This document shows, piece after piece, positions 16,806 through 25,741 of a DNA stretch of 64,000 nucleotides. This stretch comes from Phycisphaerae bacterium (GTDB taxonomy: Bacteria > Planctomycetota > Phycisphaerae > UBA1845 > CAIVHJ01), in contig JAJVHX010000021.1 of NCBI GenBank assembly GCA_022072405.1, positions 22,049 through 86,048 on the forward strand. The letters are read 5' to 3'. Positions within the stretch are counted from its first letter, which is position 1; the number at the start of each line of letters is the position of its first letter. A model generated the notes under the pieces. It did no database searches and was not told where the DNA came from. It saw only the letters and a list, made by a program, of their open reading frames with translations. Both the position numbers and the translations under genes were made by a program.

Positions 16806-17907
16806 CATGTTTCCCATCATAATGTTCACGAATATAAGTTCTTTCAGTGAAGGGGACACGGACGACTTCGCGGTCATCCATATCCCAGCCGACCGCTTCG
16901 TCACCTTCAATGGCAAAGCGGTTGATGATTCGATTGGTCGCTCCGAACAGCATCAACGCCCCCAGCAGTTGGCGATCTTTGGACAGTTCCCGGTACATTT
17001 TTTTGGACTGTTCCACCCCGTGGCCGAACAACTGTTCCAGAAAACCATCATGCACATGCAGTGGGGGAATATAGTACACATTCGGCGCCGTACCGAATTG
17101 CGGATAGAGCGGCAAGGCCAATTTACGGATTTTAACCAGATAATCGAAGGGATTATCCGCGCGCGGAGGCGCAGCAGTGGTCAGGAATCCGTGCAGACGG
17201 ATTTTGCCGATACAGGACTCCACGCATAACGCCACTTCTCCTTGTTCGACGCGCGGATAACAACCGATGCACTTTTCACTGGCCCGGCCGACCAGGTTAT
17301 AAAACACCTTCTTGTACGGACAGGCCCGCACGCATTCCTGATAACCGCGACAACGCTGCTGATCGACCAGCACGATACCGTCTTCATCGCGCTTGTAGAT
17401 TGCCCGTCGCGGGCAGGCCGCCAGGCAGGCGGGGTTATCGCAATGGTTGCAGATTCGCGCCAGATAAAACATCCACATCGGATGCATGGCGCCAAAATGC
17501 TCACCCTTATCCACCAGGCCGGTGATATCATCCTCACCCAGGTTCGGGGCGCCATAATCCTGAACATCGGGTCGATGACCATGCGGGGGATCGGTCGGCT
17601 TGTCGGTTTCGAATATGGTCAGGCTGACCAGTTTTTCTTTCTGCCATTTCGCCGGCGGGGTCTCTTCCAATAGGCGCATATCCCAGCCCATGGGATATCC
17701 ACCGTAGGGCTTGGTTTCGACGTTGTTCCAGAAAATCTGTTCCTGCCCCTTGCCGCTGGTCCAGCAGGTCTTGCAGGCGACGGTACAGGTCTGACATTCG
17801 ATACATTTGTTGGTGTCGAATATATAAGCGATCTGCCGTTTGGGGGGCGGGGCTTCGTAGGGATAGGTCATATCCCGTCCCAGTTGCCAGTTCATTCGCA
17901 TTGCCAT
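16780..17907 (-). CDS. Iron-sulfur beta subunit of nitrate reductase / nitrite oxidoreductase (NarH/NxrB-like)
   Basis: A 375-residue ferredoxin-type subunit with four cluster sites. The first is CIECQTCTVAC at residues 35-45; the next are in CNHCDNPACLAACPRRAI, CRGYQECVRACPYKKVFYN and KCIGCYPRVEQGEVALCVESC. It has no signal peptide and is presumably carried across the membrane with the Tat-bearing alpha subunit. GGGAG precedes the ATG, 30 nt after the alpha gene. The CRGY-x-CV-x-CPYKK pattern is that of NarH/NxrB rather than of DMSO reductase DmsB. Confidence 0.9.
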   Translation of the reverse strand: MAMRMNWQLGRDMTYPYEAPPPKRQIAYIFDTNKCIECQTCTVACKTCWTSGKGQEQIFWNNVETKPYGGYPMGWDMRLLEETPPAKWQKEKLVSLTIFETDKPTDPPHGHRPDVQDYGAPNLGEDDITGLVDKGEHFGAMHPMWMFYLARICNHCDNPACLAACPRRAIYKRDEDGIVLVDQQRCRGYQECVRACPYKKVFYNLVGRASEKCIGCYPRVEQGEVALCVESCIGKIRLHGFLTTAAPPRADNPFDYLVKIRKLALPLYPQFGTAPNVYYIPPLHVHDGFLEQLFGHGVEQSKKMYRELSKDRQLLGALMLFGATNRIINRFAIEGDEAVGWDMDDREVVRVPFTERTYIREHYDGKHDVYRHNTT

Positions 17908-17937
17908 GATGCTGCTCCCGGATCAATCCTGCCATGA

Positions 17938-20900
17938 CTAAGCACGATCGATGAATTCACCATTGATAAATTTTTTGAGAGTTTTCGTCTCATAAGCCGG
18001 TCGCATACCCATCTGGGCCGGCCGCCACAGACGTTGTCCATTGATCCCGCCCGGCTCCGCCAGAGTGATCTTGACGAAAGCTTCGCGCGGTGCACCGGTC
18101 GGACAATGCACATCGGGAACAAATCCCTGAGTGATTTTCTGGCCCATTAATCCCTTGATGGTGAGCGAGTCGGTCATCCAGGTTGGCTTGATATAGCTGC
18201 GCGTACAGGACTGATGGCTGCCGGAACGGAACAGGGCCTGATAATTGGTGTTTTCGGTTTTGGCCAGACCGATCGGACTTTTGGCCGCCGCCGCCACCGA
18301 GCCGAACGATGCCGCGTACATGTTGTGCCACATGCGCGTCACGCCGCGCGGCGTCCCCGGATAATATCGGGCCCGACACAACAGCCGCGATACTTTATAC
18401 CACTCCGGATGATCCTGCCAATGGTGAAAGGGACGGTCCCTGGGATCGGCATCGATATAAACATAGTCACCATCTTCGATCCCCAACTCCCGGGCATCGA
18501 GTGGATGAATATCAAAATAAGCTTCATTGATAAAAGGCATGCGCTGATCGTTACGGTGGATATCACCAAAAGGTCCGAACCAGACGGCGATGACATCGGT
18601 GTCGGTCGGCGTGGTGTGGGCCCCATGTCGATATTTGGGGGTGTGGAAGATATGGGCGTGGCCCAGAGCCTTAAGGGGGTGTTGTGTTTGCAGGAGCTCT
18701 TCCACGCTGTAGATCACGTGTCGTGCCTGTCGAGTATCGCCGTCGAGTTGAGAGCGTTTCACGCCGTAAGCTTCGGGGGATTTCGGGCGCAGCAGGGGAT
18801 GGTCGGAGTCGGCGACGATGACGTTGGGTTCATAGAAAGTGGAATCGATCGGTTCGCGATGAACAATCAGATTCTCACCGCTATCCATGAACTCCGGTTC
18901 TTCACGATAAAACTCCAGCCGCCCCGTCTTGGTGTACCAGGGTTTGTCTTCATGGGCTTGTTCCCAGCCGCCGATTTTGGGATAGGTGCGCGTTTGCAGG
19001 ATGGCCGGTATGCCCTGCGCCGCCTTGGCTTCCAGATCTTCGATGCGATACCCCCGTGTCGCATTGGAATGGTCGAGAATACGCTGAATATAGGGTTGTA
19101 CGCGTCCTTCGTGAATAAATTTCCAGTAATCGGTCATGCGAGGTTCATCAATCAACCGGCCAATTGCTGAACCGATACCAGCAGCAACCTGCAAATCACT
19201 GCGCGTGTCATGTATGCGCGGCAAGGGTGTGGCTGGGAAAACATACAGAAACGGATTGGTCACACTGATGGTCATGTCCGGGAATTTCATTTCCGCCCAG
19301 CTATCCGCCGGATAAACAATATCGACGTACTCACAGCTGCCTGTCCACCACCATTCATTAATGCAGACAAACTCGACGCGCTTGAGCGTATTGACCACCG
19401 TGTCATAGTGACCTTTGGCATTGCCGATCAGCGAGTTGGAATTGGAGTGGCAGATCGATTTTGTCGGGCAGGGCAGGTGGCTTTTACCGGTCAGGATACT
19501 ATCACCCATCCGCAGAATATTGTCGCCGTGGTTGAAATAGTGTACCGACTCACCGCGCCAGGTCTGCCGGACGCGGGCCGGTTTAATGGGATCGACTTCG
19601 ATATCAAAGGGATTTTCCGCAATATACTGACCTAAGCCATTGAAAAAACTGGCCCGATAGTTACCCGCGTAGGAACCGACATTACCCCCGATCCGTCCGA
19701 TATTACGAGTCAGGGCGGCAATCAGGAAAATCGCCCGATCCTTCAAGTCACTGTTGAAATATTGATTGGGGCCCATGCCCATGATAAAGTGCGTCTTTTC
19801 CATGTTGGCGGCGATTTGCCGAGCCAATGAGCGTACTGCCTCCGCTTTGGCCCAGCTGATTTTTTCCACCTGTTCCGGGGTGTAAGAGGCATCCAGCAAT
19901 TGTCGTGTGACATCAAACACCGTTCGACAGACGATGGTCGACCCATCCGCGAGATCAACTCGAACCTCACCCTCCATCTGCGGGTCCGCACCGGTGGCGA
20001 TAAAAAATCGTCCGACCTGATCCCGATTGACCGCCGCCGGAAGCTGGGTTTTACGGTTCCAGATGACGTAATCACCCCATTCCAGCCGTTTGGCCAGCGG
20101 AATCACCGGGCCGGGCTGTAAATGAATCGCCGGTCCGGGATCGCTTGATTCCGTGAGCACGACATTATTCTGCAGAGCGGCTGGCTGATAGTCGGCAAAC
20201 ACCTCACTCGCCCGCAACATTTTTCCAGTATCCATCCGAATCAGCAGCGGCAAGTCGGTGTTGGCTTTGATATACTCGGCATCGTAGAGTTTTTCAGCCA
20301 TCAGCACCTGAGCGATACCCATCGCCAGCGCGGGAGTCGTTCCCGGACGGACGATCAGTCCTTCATCCGCTTTATTCATGGTCGCCGAATATTCCGCGGA
20401 GATGACCACCACTTTCGTGCCTTTCATGCGCGATTCGCACATCCAGTGGGCATCAGGCATTTTGGTGGTGATCCAGTTCATACCCCAAACCAGCAGCAGT
20501 TGAGCATGTTCGGCATTGCACAGATCAAAGTCGACGGTTTGCTGACCGGTCACCATCGGGTGACCTGGTGGTAGATCGGTATGCCAGGAGTAATTATCCC
20601 AACCGGTCGCACCTTTGGCTTGTTCCGGAGCAACCTGGCGCAGCTTGGCATCGAGCAGAGCCATTGAATTCGCGAGGCGATATTGGGCAAAGACCCGTGT
20701 CATGCCTAACGCCGGCATGCCCCCGCGAAATTTCAGAGTGCGCGTTCCCACGCCCTCGGTCGTCTCCACCATCGCCGGATCATACCCCTGAGCCAGCAAT
20801 CTCTGCTTACCTTCTTCACCGTTATAAGTGCGCGCGATATCGACCAGCGCTCGGGCGGCATAGTCAAAAGCCGTTTCCCACGAAACGGTGACCCAGCTAT

Positions 20901-21456
20901 CCTGTCCCCGACGCAGATAATTGTCGGCATCCACGGCGCCAGTTTGCGGATGGCGCGGTAACCCATCTTCGATCCACCGCTTGAATCCCAGCCGCATCAT
21001 GGGGCGCTTGGGACGACGATCGCCATATATCCGCCGCACGAGCGCCAGACCTTTCTGACAGCAGCGCGGATCCCAACGCTGCGATGCCCGATTTCCGTCC
21101 AGATCAGTCGCCTGGTGAAATCCATAGGTGGGTGAGATACGAGTGACGACGCCGTTTTTGACGTAGGCATATAACAGACAGTTATGAGTATCATTGGGAG
21201 CACAGAGAAATGTGAATTTGGAATCCGAGTGATACAGATCACGATAAAATTTTTCCCACCAGCGATTGGGGTAATTCCGCAGAGGATTGGCGACGTCAAA
21301 GGCCCGTGGTTGCAAGCCGGTCAGTTGACCGAGCACGCTGTCCGCCATGACCGCCGTGCTGACCCCCGCAGCCGCCATCTCGAACAAAAACTGCCGTCGG
21401 GTCACTCGTGATGCACCGGTCTGCGGCTGGTTTTCTGAATGATGCTGAGGATTCAT
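17938..21456 (-). CDS. Molybdoenzyme alpha subunit, nitrite oxidoreductase / periplasmic nitrate reductase type
   Basis: A 1,172-residue bis-MGD molybdenum enzyme, type II DMSO reductase family, close in pattern to NxrA of anammox bacteria and Nitrospira. A Tat signal (R20-R21, [12 protein letters not shown]) marks export. The FS0 cluster region has C85, H91 and C93 ([18 protein letters not shown]) and a [19 protein letters not shown] segment with C132-C133. [19 protein letters not shown] and [16 protein letters not shown] are strongly NxrA-like. Such enzymes interconvert nitrate and nitrite; direction cannot be read from sequence, and chlorate or selenate are further options. ATGA overlap with the Rrf2 gene upstream. 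No soluble cytochrome c partner is adjacent. Confidence 0.85.
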   Translation of the reverse strand: MNPQHHSENQPQTGASRVTRRQFLFEMAAAGVSTAVMADSVLGQLTGLQPRAFDVANPLRNYPNRWWEKFYRDLYHSDSKFTFLCAPNDTHNCLLYAYVKNGVVTRISPTYGFHQATDLDGNRASQRWDPRCCQKGLALVRRIYGDRRPKRPMMRLGFKRWIEDGLPRHPQTGAVDADNYLRRGQDSWVTVSWETAFDYAARALVDIARTYNGEEGKQRLLAQGYDPAMVETTEGVGTRTLKFRGGMPALGMTRVFAQYRLANSMALLDAKLRQVAPEQAKGATGWDNYSWHTDLPPGHPMVTGQQTVDFDLCNAEHAQLLLVWGMNWITTKMPDAHWMCESRMKGTKVVVISAEYSATMNKADEGLIVRPGTTPALAMGIAQVLMAEKLYDAEYIKANTDLPLLIRMDTGKMLRASEVFADYQPAALQNNVVLTESSDPGPAIHLQPGPVIPLAKRLEWGDYVIWNRKTQLPAAVNRDQVGRFFIATGADPQMEGEVRVDLADGSTIVCRTVFDVTRQLLDASYTPEQVEKISWAKAEAVRSLARQIAANMEKTHFIMGMGPNQYFNSDLKDRAIFLIAALTRNIGRIGGNVGSYAGNYRASFFNGLGQYIAENPFDIEVDPIKPARVRQTWRGESVHYFNHGDNILRMGDSILTGKSHLPCPTKSICHSNSNSLIGNAKGHYDTVVNTLKRVEFVCINEWWWTGSCEYVDIVYPADSWAEMKFPDMTISVTNPFLYVFPATPLPRIHDTRSDLQVAAGIGSAIGRLIDEPRMTDYWKFIHEGRVQPYIQRILDHSNATRGYRIEDLEAKAAQGIPAILQTRTYPKIGGWEQAHEDKPWYTKTGRLEFYREEPEFMDSGENLIVHREPIDSTFYEPNVIVADSDHPLLRPKSPEAYGVKRSQLDGDTRQARHVIYSVEELLQTQHPLKALGHAHIFHTPKYRHGAHTTPTDTDVIAVWFGPFGDIHRNDQRMPFINEAYFDIHPLDARELGIEDGDYVYIDADPRDRPFHHWQDHPEWYKVSRLLCRARYYPGTPRGVTRMWHNMYAASFGSVAAAAKSPIGLAKTENTNYQALFRSGSHQSCTRSYIKPTWMTDSLTIKGLMGQKITQGFVPDVHCPTGAPREAFVKITLAEPGGINGQRLWRPAQMGMRPAYETKTLKKFINGEFIDRA

Positions 21457-21926
21457 ACACCTTCCTTTATCCGGGATGGGCGGCGTGAAGAGGCCTGCCG
21501 GGCGCGTTTTCGCTGAGGTGCTTTTCCGACAAACACTTGCAATGTGGTCTGCTTAAGAAATTCGTCGAACTGCTCGTTGAGCTGCTGCAGATGTGCATGA
21601 AGCGGACAGGGCTCACCTTGACCGCACCACTGCGGACCAAAAGGGCAGATCATCGGATCCTGCATCCGTTCAAATACCTGAGAGATATCCAATAGCGTAA
21701 TCTGTATCGGAGGCTTGGCCAGAGCATAACCACCCCCGGGCCCCGGTGAACCACTCACTAAACCCGCCTGGGAAAGCTGCGTCAGCAGTTTGGCCGTCAG
21801 CGTTTGTGGTAAGCCACGAACTTGAGCAATATCTCCGGACGATAATCGCTCCCCGCGGGGGTACACTTCCGCCAGATGACTCATCGCCGCGATCGCGTTT
21901 TGTGTACTTTTCCCGTAACGGCTCAT
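21453..21926 (-). CDS. Rrf2-family regulator of the molybdoenzyme operon
   Basis: A 157-residue Rrf2 regulator with winged-helix region SSGDIAQVRGLPQTLTAKLL and a GSPGPGGGYAL wing. C94, C101 and C107 are spaced like the Fe-S ligands of NsrR/IscR, so it may sense NO or redox state. The ATG at 21926 is chosen over 21968 because the family begins MSRY-like and the upstream 14 residues are not conserved in type. First gene of the operon, translationally coupled (ATGA) to the alpha subunit; autoregulation is likely. A Lys/Arg-rich tail follows the domain. Confidence 0.85.
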   Translation of the reverse strand: MSRYGKSTQNAIAAMSHLAEVYPRGERLSSGDIAQVRGLPQTLTAKLLTQLSQAGLVSGSPGPGGGYALAKPPIQITLLDISQVFERMQDPMICPFGPQWCGQGEPCPLHAHLQQLNEQFDEFLKQTTLQVFVGKAPQRKRARQASSRRPSRIKEGV

Positions 21927-22024
21927 CCGCTGAGACTCCTGGACGCGGGATCGAATAGGACCCGGCAAGCCACTTCCTGGCGATTGAAAAATATAACACG
22001 GCGCAAAAAAGAATTCAAGAGCAT

Positions 22025-22038
22025 TAATTCGTGAATTA
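22025..22038. promoter_or_regulatory. Perfect palindrome upstream of Rrf2-molybdoenzyme operon
   Basis: TAATTC-GT-GAATTA is a perfect 6-2-6 dyad about 100 bp before the Rrf2 start and 7 bp from the edge of the 1,007-bp repeat. It lies where an operator for this operon would be expected. It differs from the 8183-8214 dyad, so if both are operators they have different regulators. Chance occurrence in AT-rich DNA is possible. Confidence 0.35.
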
Positions 22039-22044
22039 GGAGCA

Positions 22045-22176
22045 GATCCCGAAGTGTCGCATCCGGTTTTTGAATATCGATTGAGTTATCGACGAATGTT
22101 GATGCTGCATGCGCGCCTGATCGCCGCCTGGCTGCTGGGTGAAGTGCCGACCTTATCCTTCTTAACAACCCGCTGA
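22045..22176 (+). pseudogene. cas1 3' fragment (right copy)
   Basis: Only the last 43 codons of Cas1 (from DPEVSHPVFEYRL to the stop) are present, cut at the edge of the direct repeat. No start codon or RBS is available; the upstream DNA belongs to the molybdoenzyme operon. Not functional. Confidence 0.85.
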
Positions 22177-22185
22177 AGGTGTTTT

Positions 22186-22476
22186 ATGCGCCGCTGTTAT
22201 TTGGTTTGTTACGATATCCGTGATGCCAGGCGGTTGCGACGAACACATAAGTTGATGAAGGCTTACGGCGAGGCCTGGCAGTATTCGGTCTTTTATTGCA
22301 CGTTAAAAGCGATCGACCGCGTTCGGCTTGAAAATGCTTTGCGGGATGAAGTGAATCTGAAAGTGGATCAAGTATTAATCATCGATCTGGGGAGCAATGA
22401 AGAATCAGCACGCCAATCCACCCTCTCATTGGGTCCGGGTCTGCCGGAAGAAGAATCTGGTATGGTCGTGATCTGA
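22186..22476 (+). CDS. cas2: CRISPR-associated protein Cas2 (right copy)
   Basis: A 96-residue protein identical to the copy at 3824, with the same MRRCYLVCYDIRD strand-one motif. It has even less context than the left copy: only 43 codons of cas1 precede it, and no repeat or other cas gene is nearby. Complete identity implies a recent duplication or gene conversion. Confidence 0.9.
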   Translation: MRRCYLVCYDIRDARRLRRTHKLMKAYGEAWQYSVFYCTLKAIDRVRLENALRDEVNLKVDQVLIIDLGSNEESARQSTLSLGPGLPEEESGMVVI

Positions 22477-22648
22477 ATGAGGGTCCTCGTTTGGGGTTCT
22501 GATTGAATGAATTCAATCCCATGAGCCGCCACAGCGCTTCTACACAACGCCCTCATTTATATATATTATGCCGTACTATCCACGCTGCCCTAATCGCCTA
22601 CTTTATCCGGAGCGACCATACTTATCCTGTTGCGGGATTCAAACATGG

Positions 22649-23830
22649 CTATATCCAAATTCCGGGAAGTGGTGTGCCGCATCGGAGACACTTGCCGTCT
22701 GCCGTCAGTTGCCGATCAATGATCTGGAGGTTCAGACGTTGGATTAGTGATGCTCCGCAATTGAGGCAGTAGGTATGCGTATTCGGATGTGGCGCAATAT
22801 TAGAAGTATAGATATATTTCAAACCTGATTGTTGAGCAATTCTACAAGCATCTTCCAAAGTGGGAACTAGTGTGGATGGTAAATCAGTAAGATGGTATGC
22901 GGGGGTAAGTCGGGTGAAGTGGAACGGTGTCTCATTGCCGCAAGTCTGGGCAACCCAATCGGTCATTTCGCGTATTTTCTGGCCATCATCGTTGTAGGTG
23001 GGAACCACCAAGTTGACCAATTCCAACCAACAGGAGGTATTTGATTTAATGGCCTTGATAGCGGATAGAACGGGGGTGAGCTGGGCTCCAGCGATTTGTT
23101 GATAGAAATTATCGTCGAAACCTTTCAAAGTAATGGTAAAAGCATCAACATAGCGCGCAAAATCCAGCAACGGAGTCGGATTGACGTAGGCAGCGGTTGC
23201 GGCAATAACCCTTATTTGTGATGCCTTGGCTAATTTAGCGATGTCTAGGGCATATTCCAGGAAGGAAATCAGTCCGGTGTAATTAAAAGCGATAATATTA
23301 ATATCTCTCTTCTTTGCTTCTTTAATGACTTCCTGGGGAGTCAATCTAAATGTTTTGACTGTATCGGGCATGCTCTGCGACTGCTGCCAGTTATGGCAGT
23401 ATTGACAATTAAGATTACATCCTCCAACACCCAAAGTCAGAGTTCGAGTTCCAGGTAAAAAGTGGTTTAGTGGTAGCAGCTCGACCGGGTCGATTCTCAC
23501 CACACAGGGCTCGCCATATCCTCGCGAATAGAGCATTCCACCACGATTGATCCGGCCCCGGCAATGGCTGGTTTCATTGTCTTTTAGCTCGCATTCCCTT
23601 GGGCAGGTTTTACACCGCGTACTCCCGCCCGCCAATCGTTCATAGTATTCTGCTTCTCTTTCATAAATTTGATCGGATCCGTAGGCATAGTGGGTAAGAT
23701 TCCCGGCCAAGATTCCAGCGGCGCCAATCCCGCCCCCATATCGAGCCAACGAAGTCAGGAACTGGCGACGGTCTAGGGTGGAATCTCTACCCATCTGTTC
23801 CTTATCATTTTTGGGCAAGTGGTTAAACAT
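22649..23830 (-). CDS. Radical SAM enzyme of AmmeMemoRadiSam type with Tat-like N-terminus
   Basis: A 393-residue radical SAM protein. CNLNCQYC is the SAM cluster motif. A preceding CKTCPRECELKDNETSHCRGR segment and GEPCVVRIDPVELLPLNHF are typical of the AmmeMemoRadiSam family (relatives of pyruvate formate-lyase activase). The N-terminus reads DRRQFLTSLARYGGGIGAAG, a Tat-like signal, odd for an enzyme that needs cytoplasmic SAM. Two C-terminal Cys pairs (CLNCG, CLRCG) could form a zinc site. GGAGAAG precedes the ATG. The AMMECR1 and Memo partners are not in the window. Its 3' end is duplicated at 4287. Substrate unknown. Confidence 0.85.
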   Translation of the reverse strand: MFNHLPKNDKEQMGRDSTLDRRQFLTSLARYGGGIGAAGILAGNLTHYAYGSDQIYEREAEYYERLAGGSTRCKTCPRECELKDNETSHCRGRINRGGMLYSRGYGEPCVVRIDPVELLPLNHFLPGTRTLTLGVGGCNLNCQYCHNWQQSQSMPDTVKTFRLTPQEVIKEAKKRDINIIAFNYTGLISFLEYALDIAKLAKASQIRVIAATAAYVNPTPLLDFARYVDAFTITLKGFDDNFYQQIAGAQLTPVLSAIKAIKSNTSCWLELVNLVVPTYNDDGQKIREMTDWVAQTCGNETPFHFTRLTPAYHLTDLPSTLVPTLEDACRIAQQSGLKYIYTSNIAPHPNTHTYCLNCGASLIQRLNLQIIDRQLTADGKCLRCGTPLPGIWI

Positions 23831-23870
23831 AGGGGTTCTTCTCCCAATTATTAAGATGAAGGCATAGAAT

Positions 23871-25286
23871 TTATTGGATCAATTTACTGCTTTCATTTGT
23901 TGTCGAAGATGACTTAAAATCATGGAGTAATGAAGATTGGTTTCTATATTGAAGCCGTTGGCAAACTTGATTCATAAAAGAGATGTTGAGCAACTGGTGG
24001 GCGATAGGGCCGGGTAGGCCATATTCTTTGCTTAACTCGAAAATCTCATGTTGCAGTTGTTTTTTGCAGTTGGTTGGTTCGATATGCTTACCAAGATCCC
24101 CTAGGGATATTTCAAAGGCCACATCCGACATTGCTTTTATTTGTTTAAATTCATTCAGTAACAGTGCCTTTCTTTCATCATAATTCTGTTTTAAATAGGG
24201 TCCCTGATTATGTTGTTCAATATCCATTAGATTGGTCACAAAAAGGTCAAGCCCTTCGTCGGGCCAGCGCCGAGCATCACGGAGCCAATCCTGTAAAAAG
24301 GTGGTGTTATCTACTCTTCCAGCGGTCGATTCGGCCGCAAATGGTGATGGCAACACCGAGGGTTCATATTCAATGAGAAGGGAGATCTGTCCTTTGTTTA
24401 GAATAAGCTCAATCGCTCGTTCATATTCAACAATGGAGTCACTATTCTGCCGAGGCAGGAAAAACACTTCATCAGGCCCGGAATACGCTAGATAGCTTTG
24501 ATAGATAGACAGACACGCGGCCATTTGTTCTGTTGACAGACGAAGAGTATCAATCAGATTCAAATCACAGATTTGTTGTTCAAGGTGCCTGATTTTATCT
24601 TGATTTTCGCAGTAACGAGAAAGTGGGTATAGATCTGGCGGGCTGCGCCCCGCTTTAGCGTAGATTACCCCGGTCGACAGCGGGTGAAATAACCAAGTAC
24701 CGGAGGGACCGAGATCCTGCCGGATAAAGCGCTTGATGGCCTGCAATTTTATTTCGGCTTGTTGCAATGCACGGGGAATTGTTCTTGGTGTTTTCAAATC
24801 GTTACGAGAAGCTGCTTCTAACTGGATGATCTGTTCGGAGGTGAGCAACTCCTGGATTTTCTCTTCAAGATTCAGCAAGTAGTGCATGGATTGTTTATGA
24901 ATGGCCAATCGCCGCTGATGAAGCTGAGCGACCTGGTTGATCAGGGTATTATCCGCCTCACCGTGCTGCAGTTGGTCGATCAAGCGTTGATCAGCATCCA
25001 GAATATGTGGATAAAGTTCTGCTTCCTGCTCTTCGTCGCTTCGTCGCTGTCTTATGGCGCTTTCAATAAGGGGAACCAGCATTTGTGCTTGCTGGCGGGT
25101 GAGTTGCAGCGACTGAACTATTTGATCAGGTTTCTGAAAGTCAGAACATGAAATTAATTCATCCGGTTGATGGGAAGGATAACCATGTGCTTCATGAACA
25201 GGATCGATACTGACCCAGAATAAGATGCTGAATATACCTAGCGGGGAATATCGTTGAAGCGAAGGTAACATCATTATCCCCGGCAC
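23871..25286 (-). CDS. Exported helical protein of unknown function
   Basis: A 471-residue protein I do not recognise. Residues 5-35 form a signal-peptide-like stretch (SPLGIFSILFWVSI). The rest is hydrophilic and mostly helical, with Gln/Leu-rich coiled-coil-like segments near residues 55-170 that recall Spy/LTXXQ-like periplasmic proteins (TRQQAQMLVPLIE, LTSEQIIQLEA). It is 40 nt upstream of the radical SAM gene on the same strand, so the pair may be an operon. Base composition is more AT-rich than the nitrate island. Confidence 0.6.
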   Translation of the reverse strand: MPGIMMLPSLQRYSPLGIFSILFWVSIDPVHEAHGYPSHQPDELISCSDFQKPDQIVQSLQLTRQQAQMLVPLIESAIRQRRSDEEQEAELYPHILDADQRLIDQLQHGEADNTLINQVAQLHQRRLAIHKQSMHYLLNLEEKIQELLTSEQIIQLEAASRNDLKTPRTIPRALQQAEIKLQAIKRFIRQDLGPSGTWLFHPLSTGVIYAKAGRSPPDLYPLSRYCENQDKIRHLEQQICDLNLIDTLRLSTEQMAACLSIYQSYLAYSGPDEVFFLPRQNSDSIVEYERAIELILNKGQISLLIEYEPSVLPSPFAAESTAGRVDNTTFLQDWLRDARRWPDEGLDLFVTNLMDIEQHNQGPYLKQNYDERKALLLNEFKQIKAMSDVAFEISLGDLGKHIEPTNCKKQLQHEIFELSKEYGLPGPIAHQLLNISFMNQVCQRLQYRNQSSLLHDFKSSSTTNESSKLIQ

Positions 25287-25741
25287 TATTAATCAGGAGT
25301 TGATTAGGCCGTCAACAACACGGTGCTTACAGTTTAGATATTGTTCACAACACATGCAATGCGCCGTCGGTCATTTTATATGGTGTATTTATTGTACGAA
25401 TAATCAAATTAAGCTATATGAAATAATATTCTTCATGTGAATTTCATCATAGGTTAATCGCAACCATACAGCACTAAATCAGTTCCGCTTGTCGACACCT
25501 TTGCTCCACGCTAGGTTGTATTGTGCTATCACCTAAACATGCTCAATGCATTGGAATGATCGAAGTATGAAACTATATATGGAGATTGATAACCAATATC
25601 ATTCAACTACGAACAGGCTCACTATAGCGCTTGTAGTCGGGAAGTAGGGTTGATGGTGAAAGCGTAGGGTTTGATTAATTAGGCATAAAGTTTAACGGGG
25701 GATTACTTCCAAAAAATACCATCGGCAATTGGAGAATCGCA
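25287..25741. other. AT-rich intergenic region between divergent genes
   Basis: A 455-bp gap between the minus-strand exported protein and the plus-strand gene at 25742. Promoters for both directions must lie here, but no convincing -35/-10 pair or dyad was identified. A GGAGAA lies eight bases before the ATG at 25742. No frame or RNA gene was recognised. Confidence 0.5.

Larger units (their letters stand above)
22045..23051. repeat. 1,007-bp direct repeat, right copy
   Basis: Second copy of 3683-4689 in the same orientation. On its left it is joined to the molybdoenzyme operon promoter region; on its right the radical SAM gene continues intact. Exchange between the two copies would remove 18,362 bp (one copy plus the nitrate island) and leave a cas1'-cas2-radical SAM arrangement. 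Confidence 0.95.

Noticed and set aside
18214..19170. 318-codon plus-strand frame
   Set aside because: Antisense to the molybdoenzyme alpha subunit; no independent signals.
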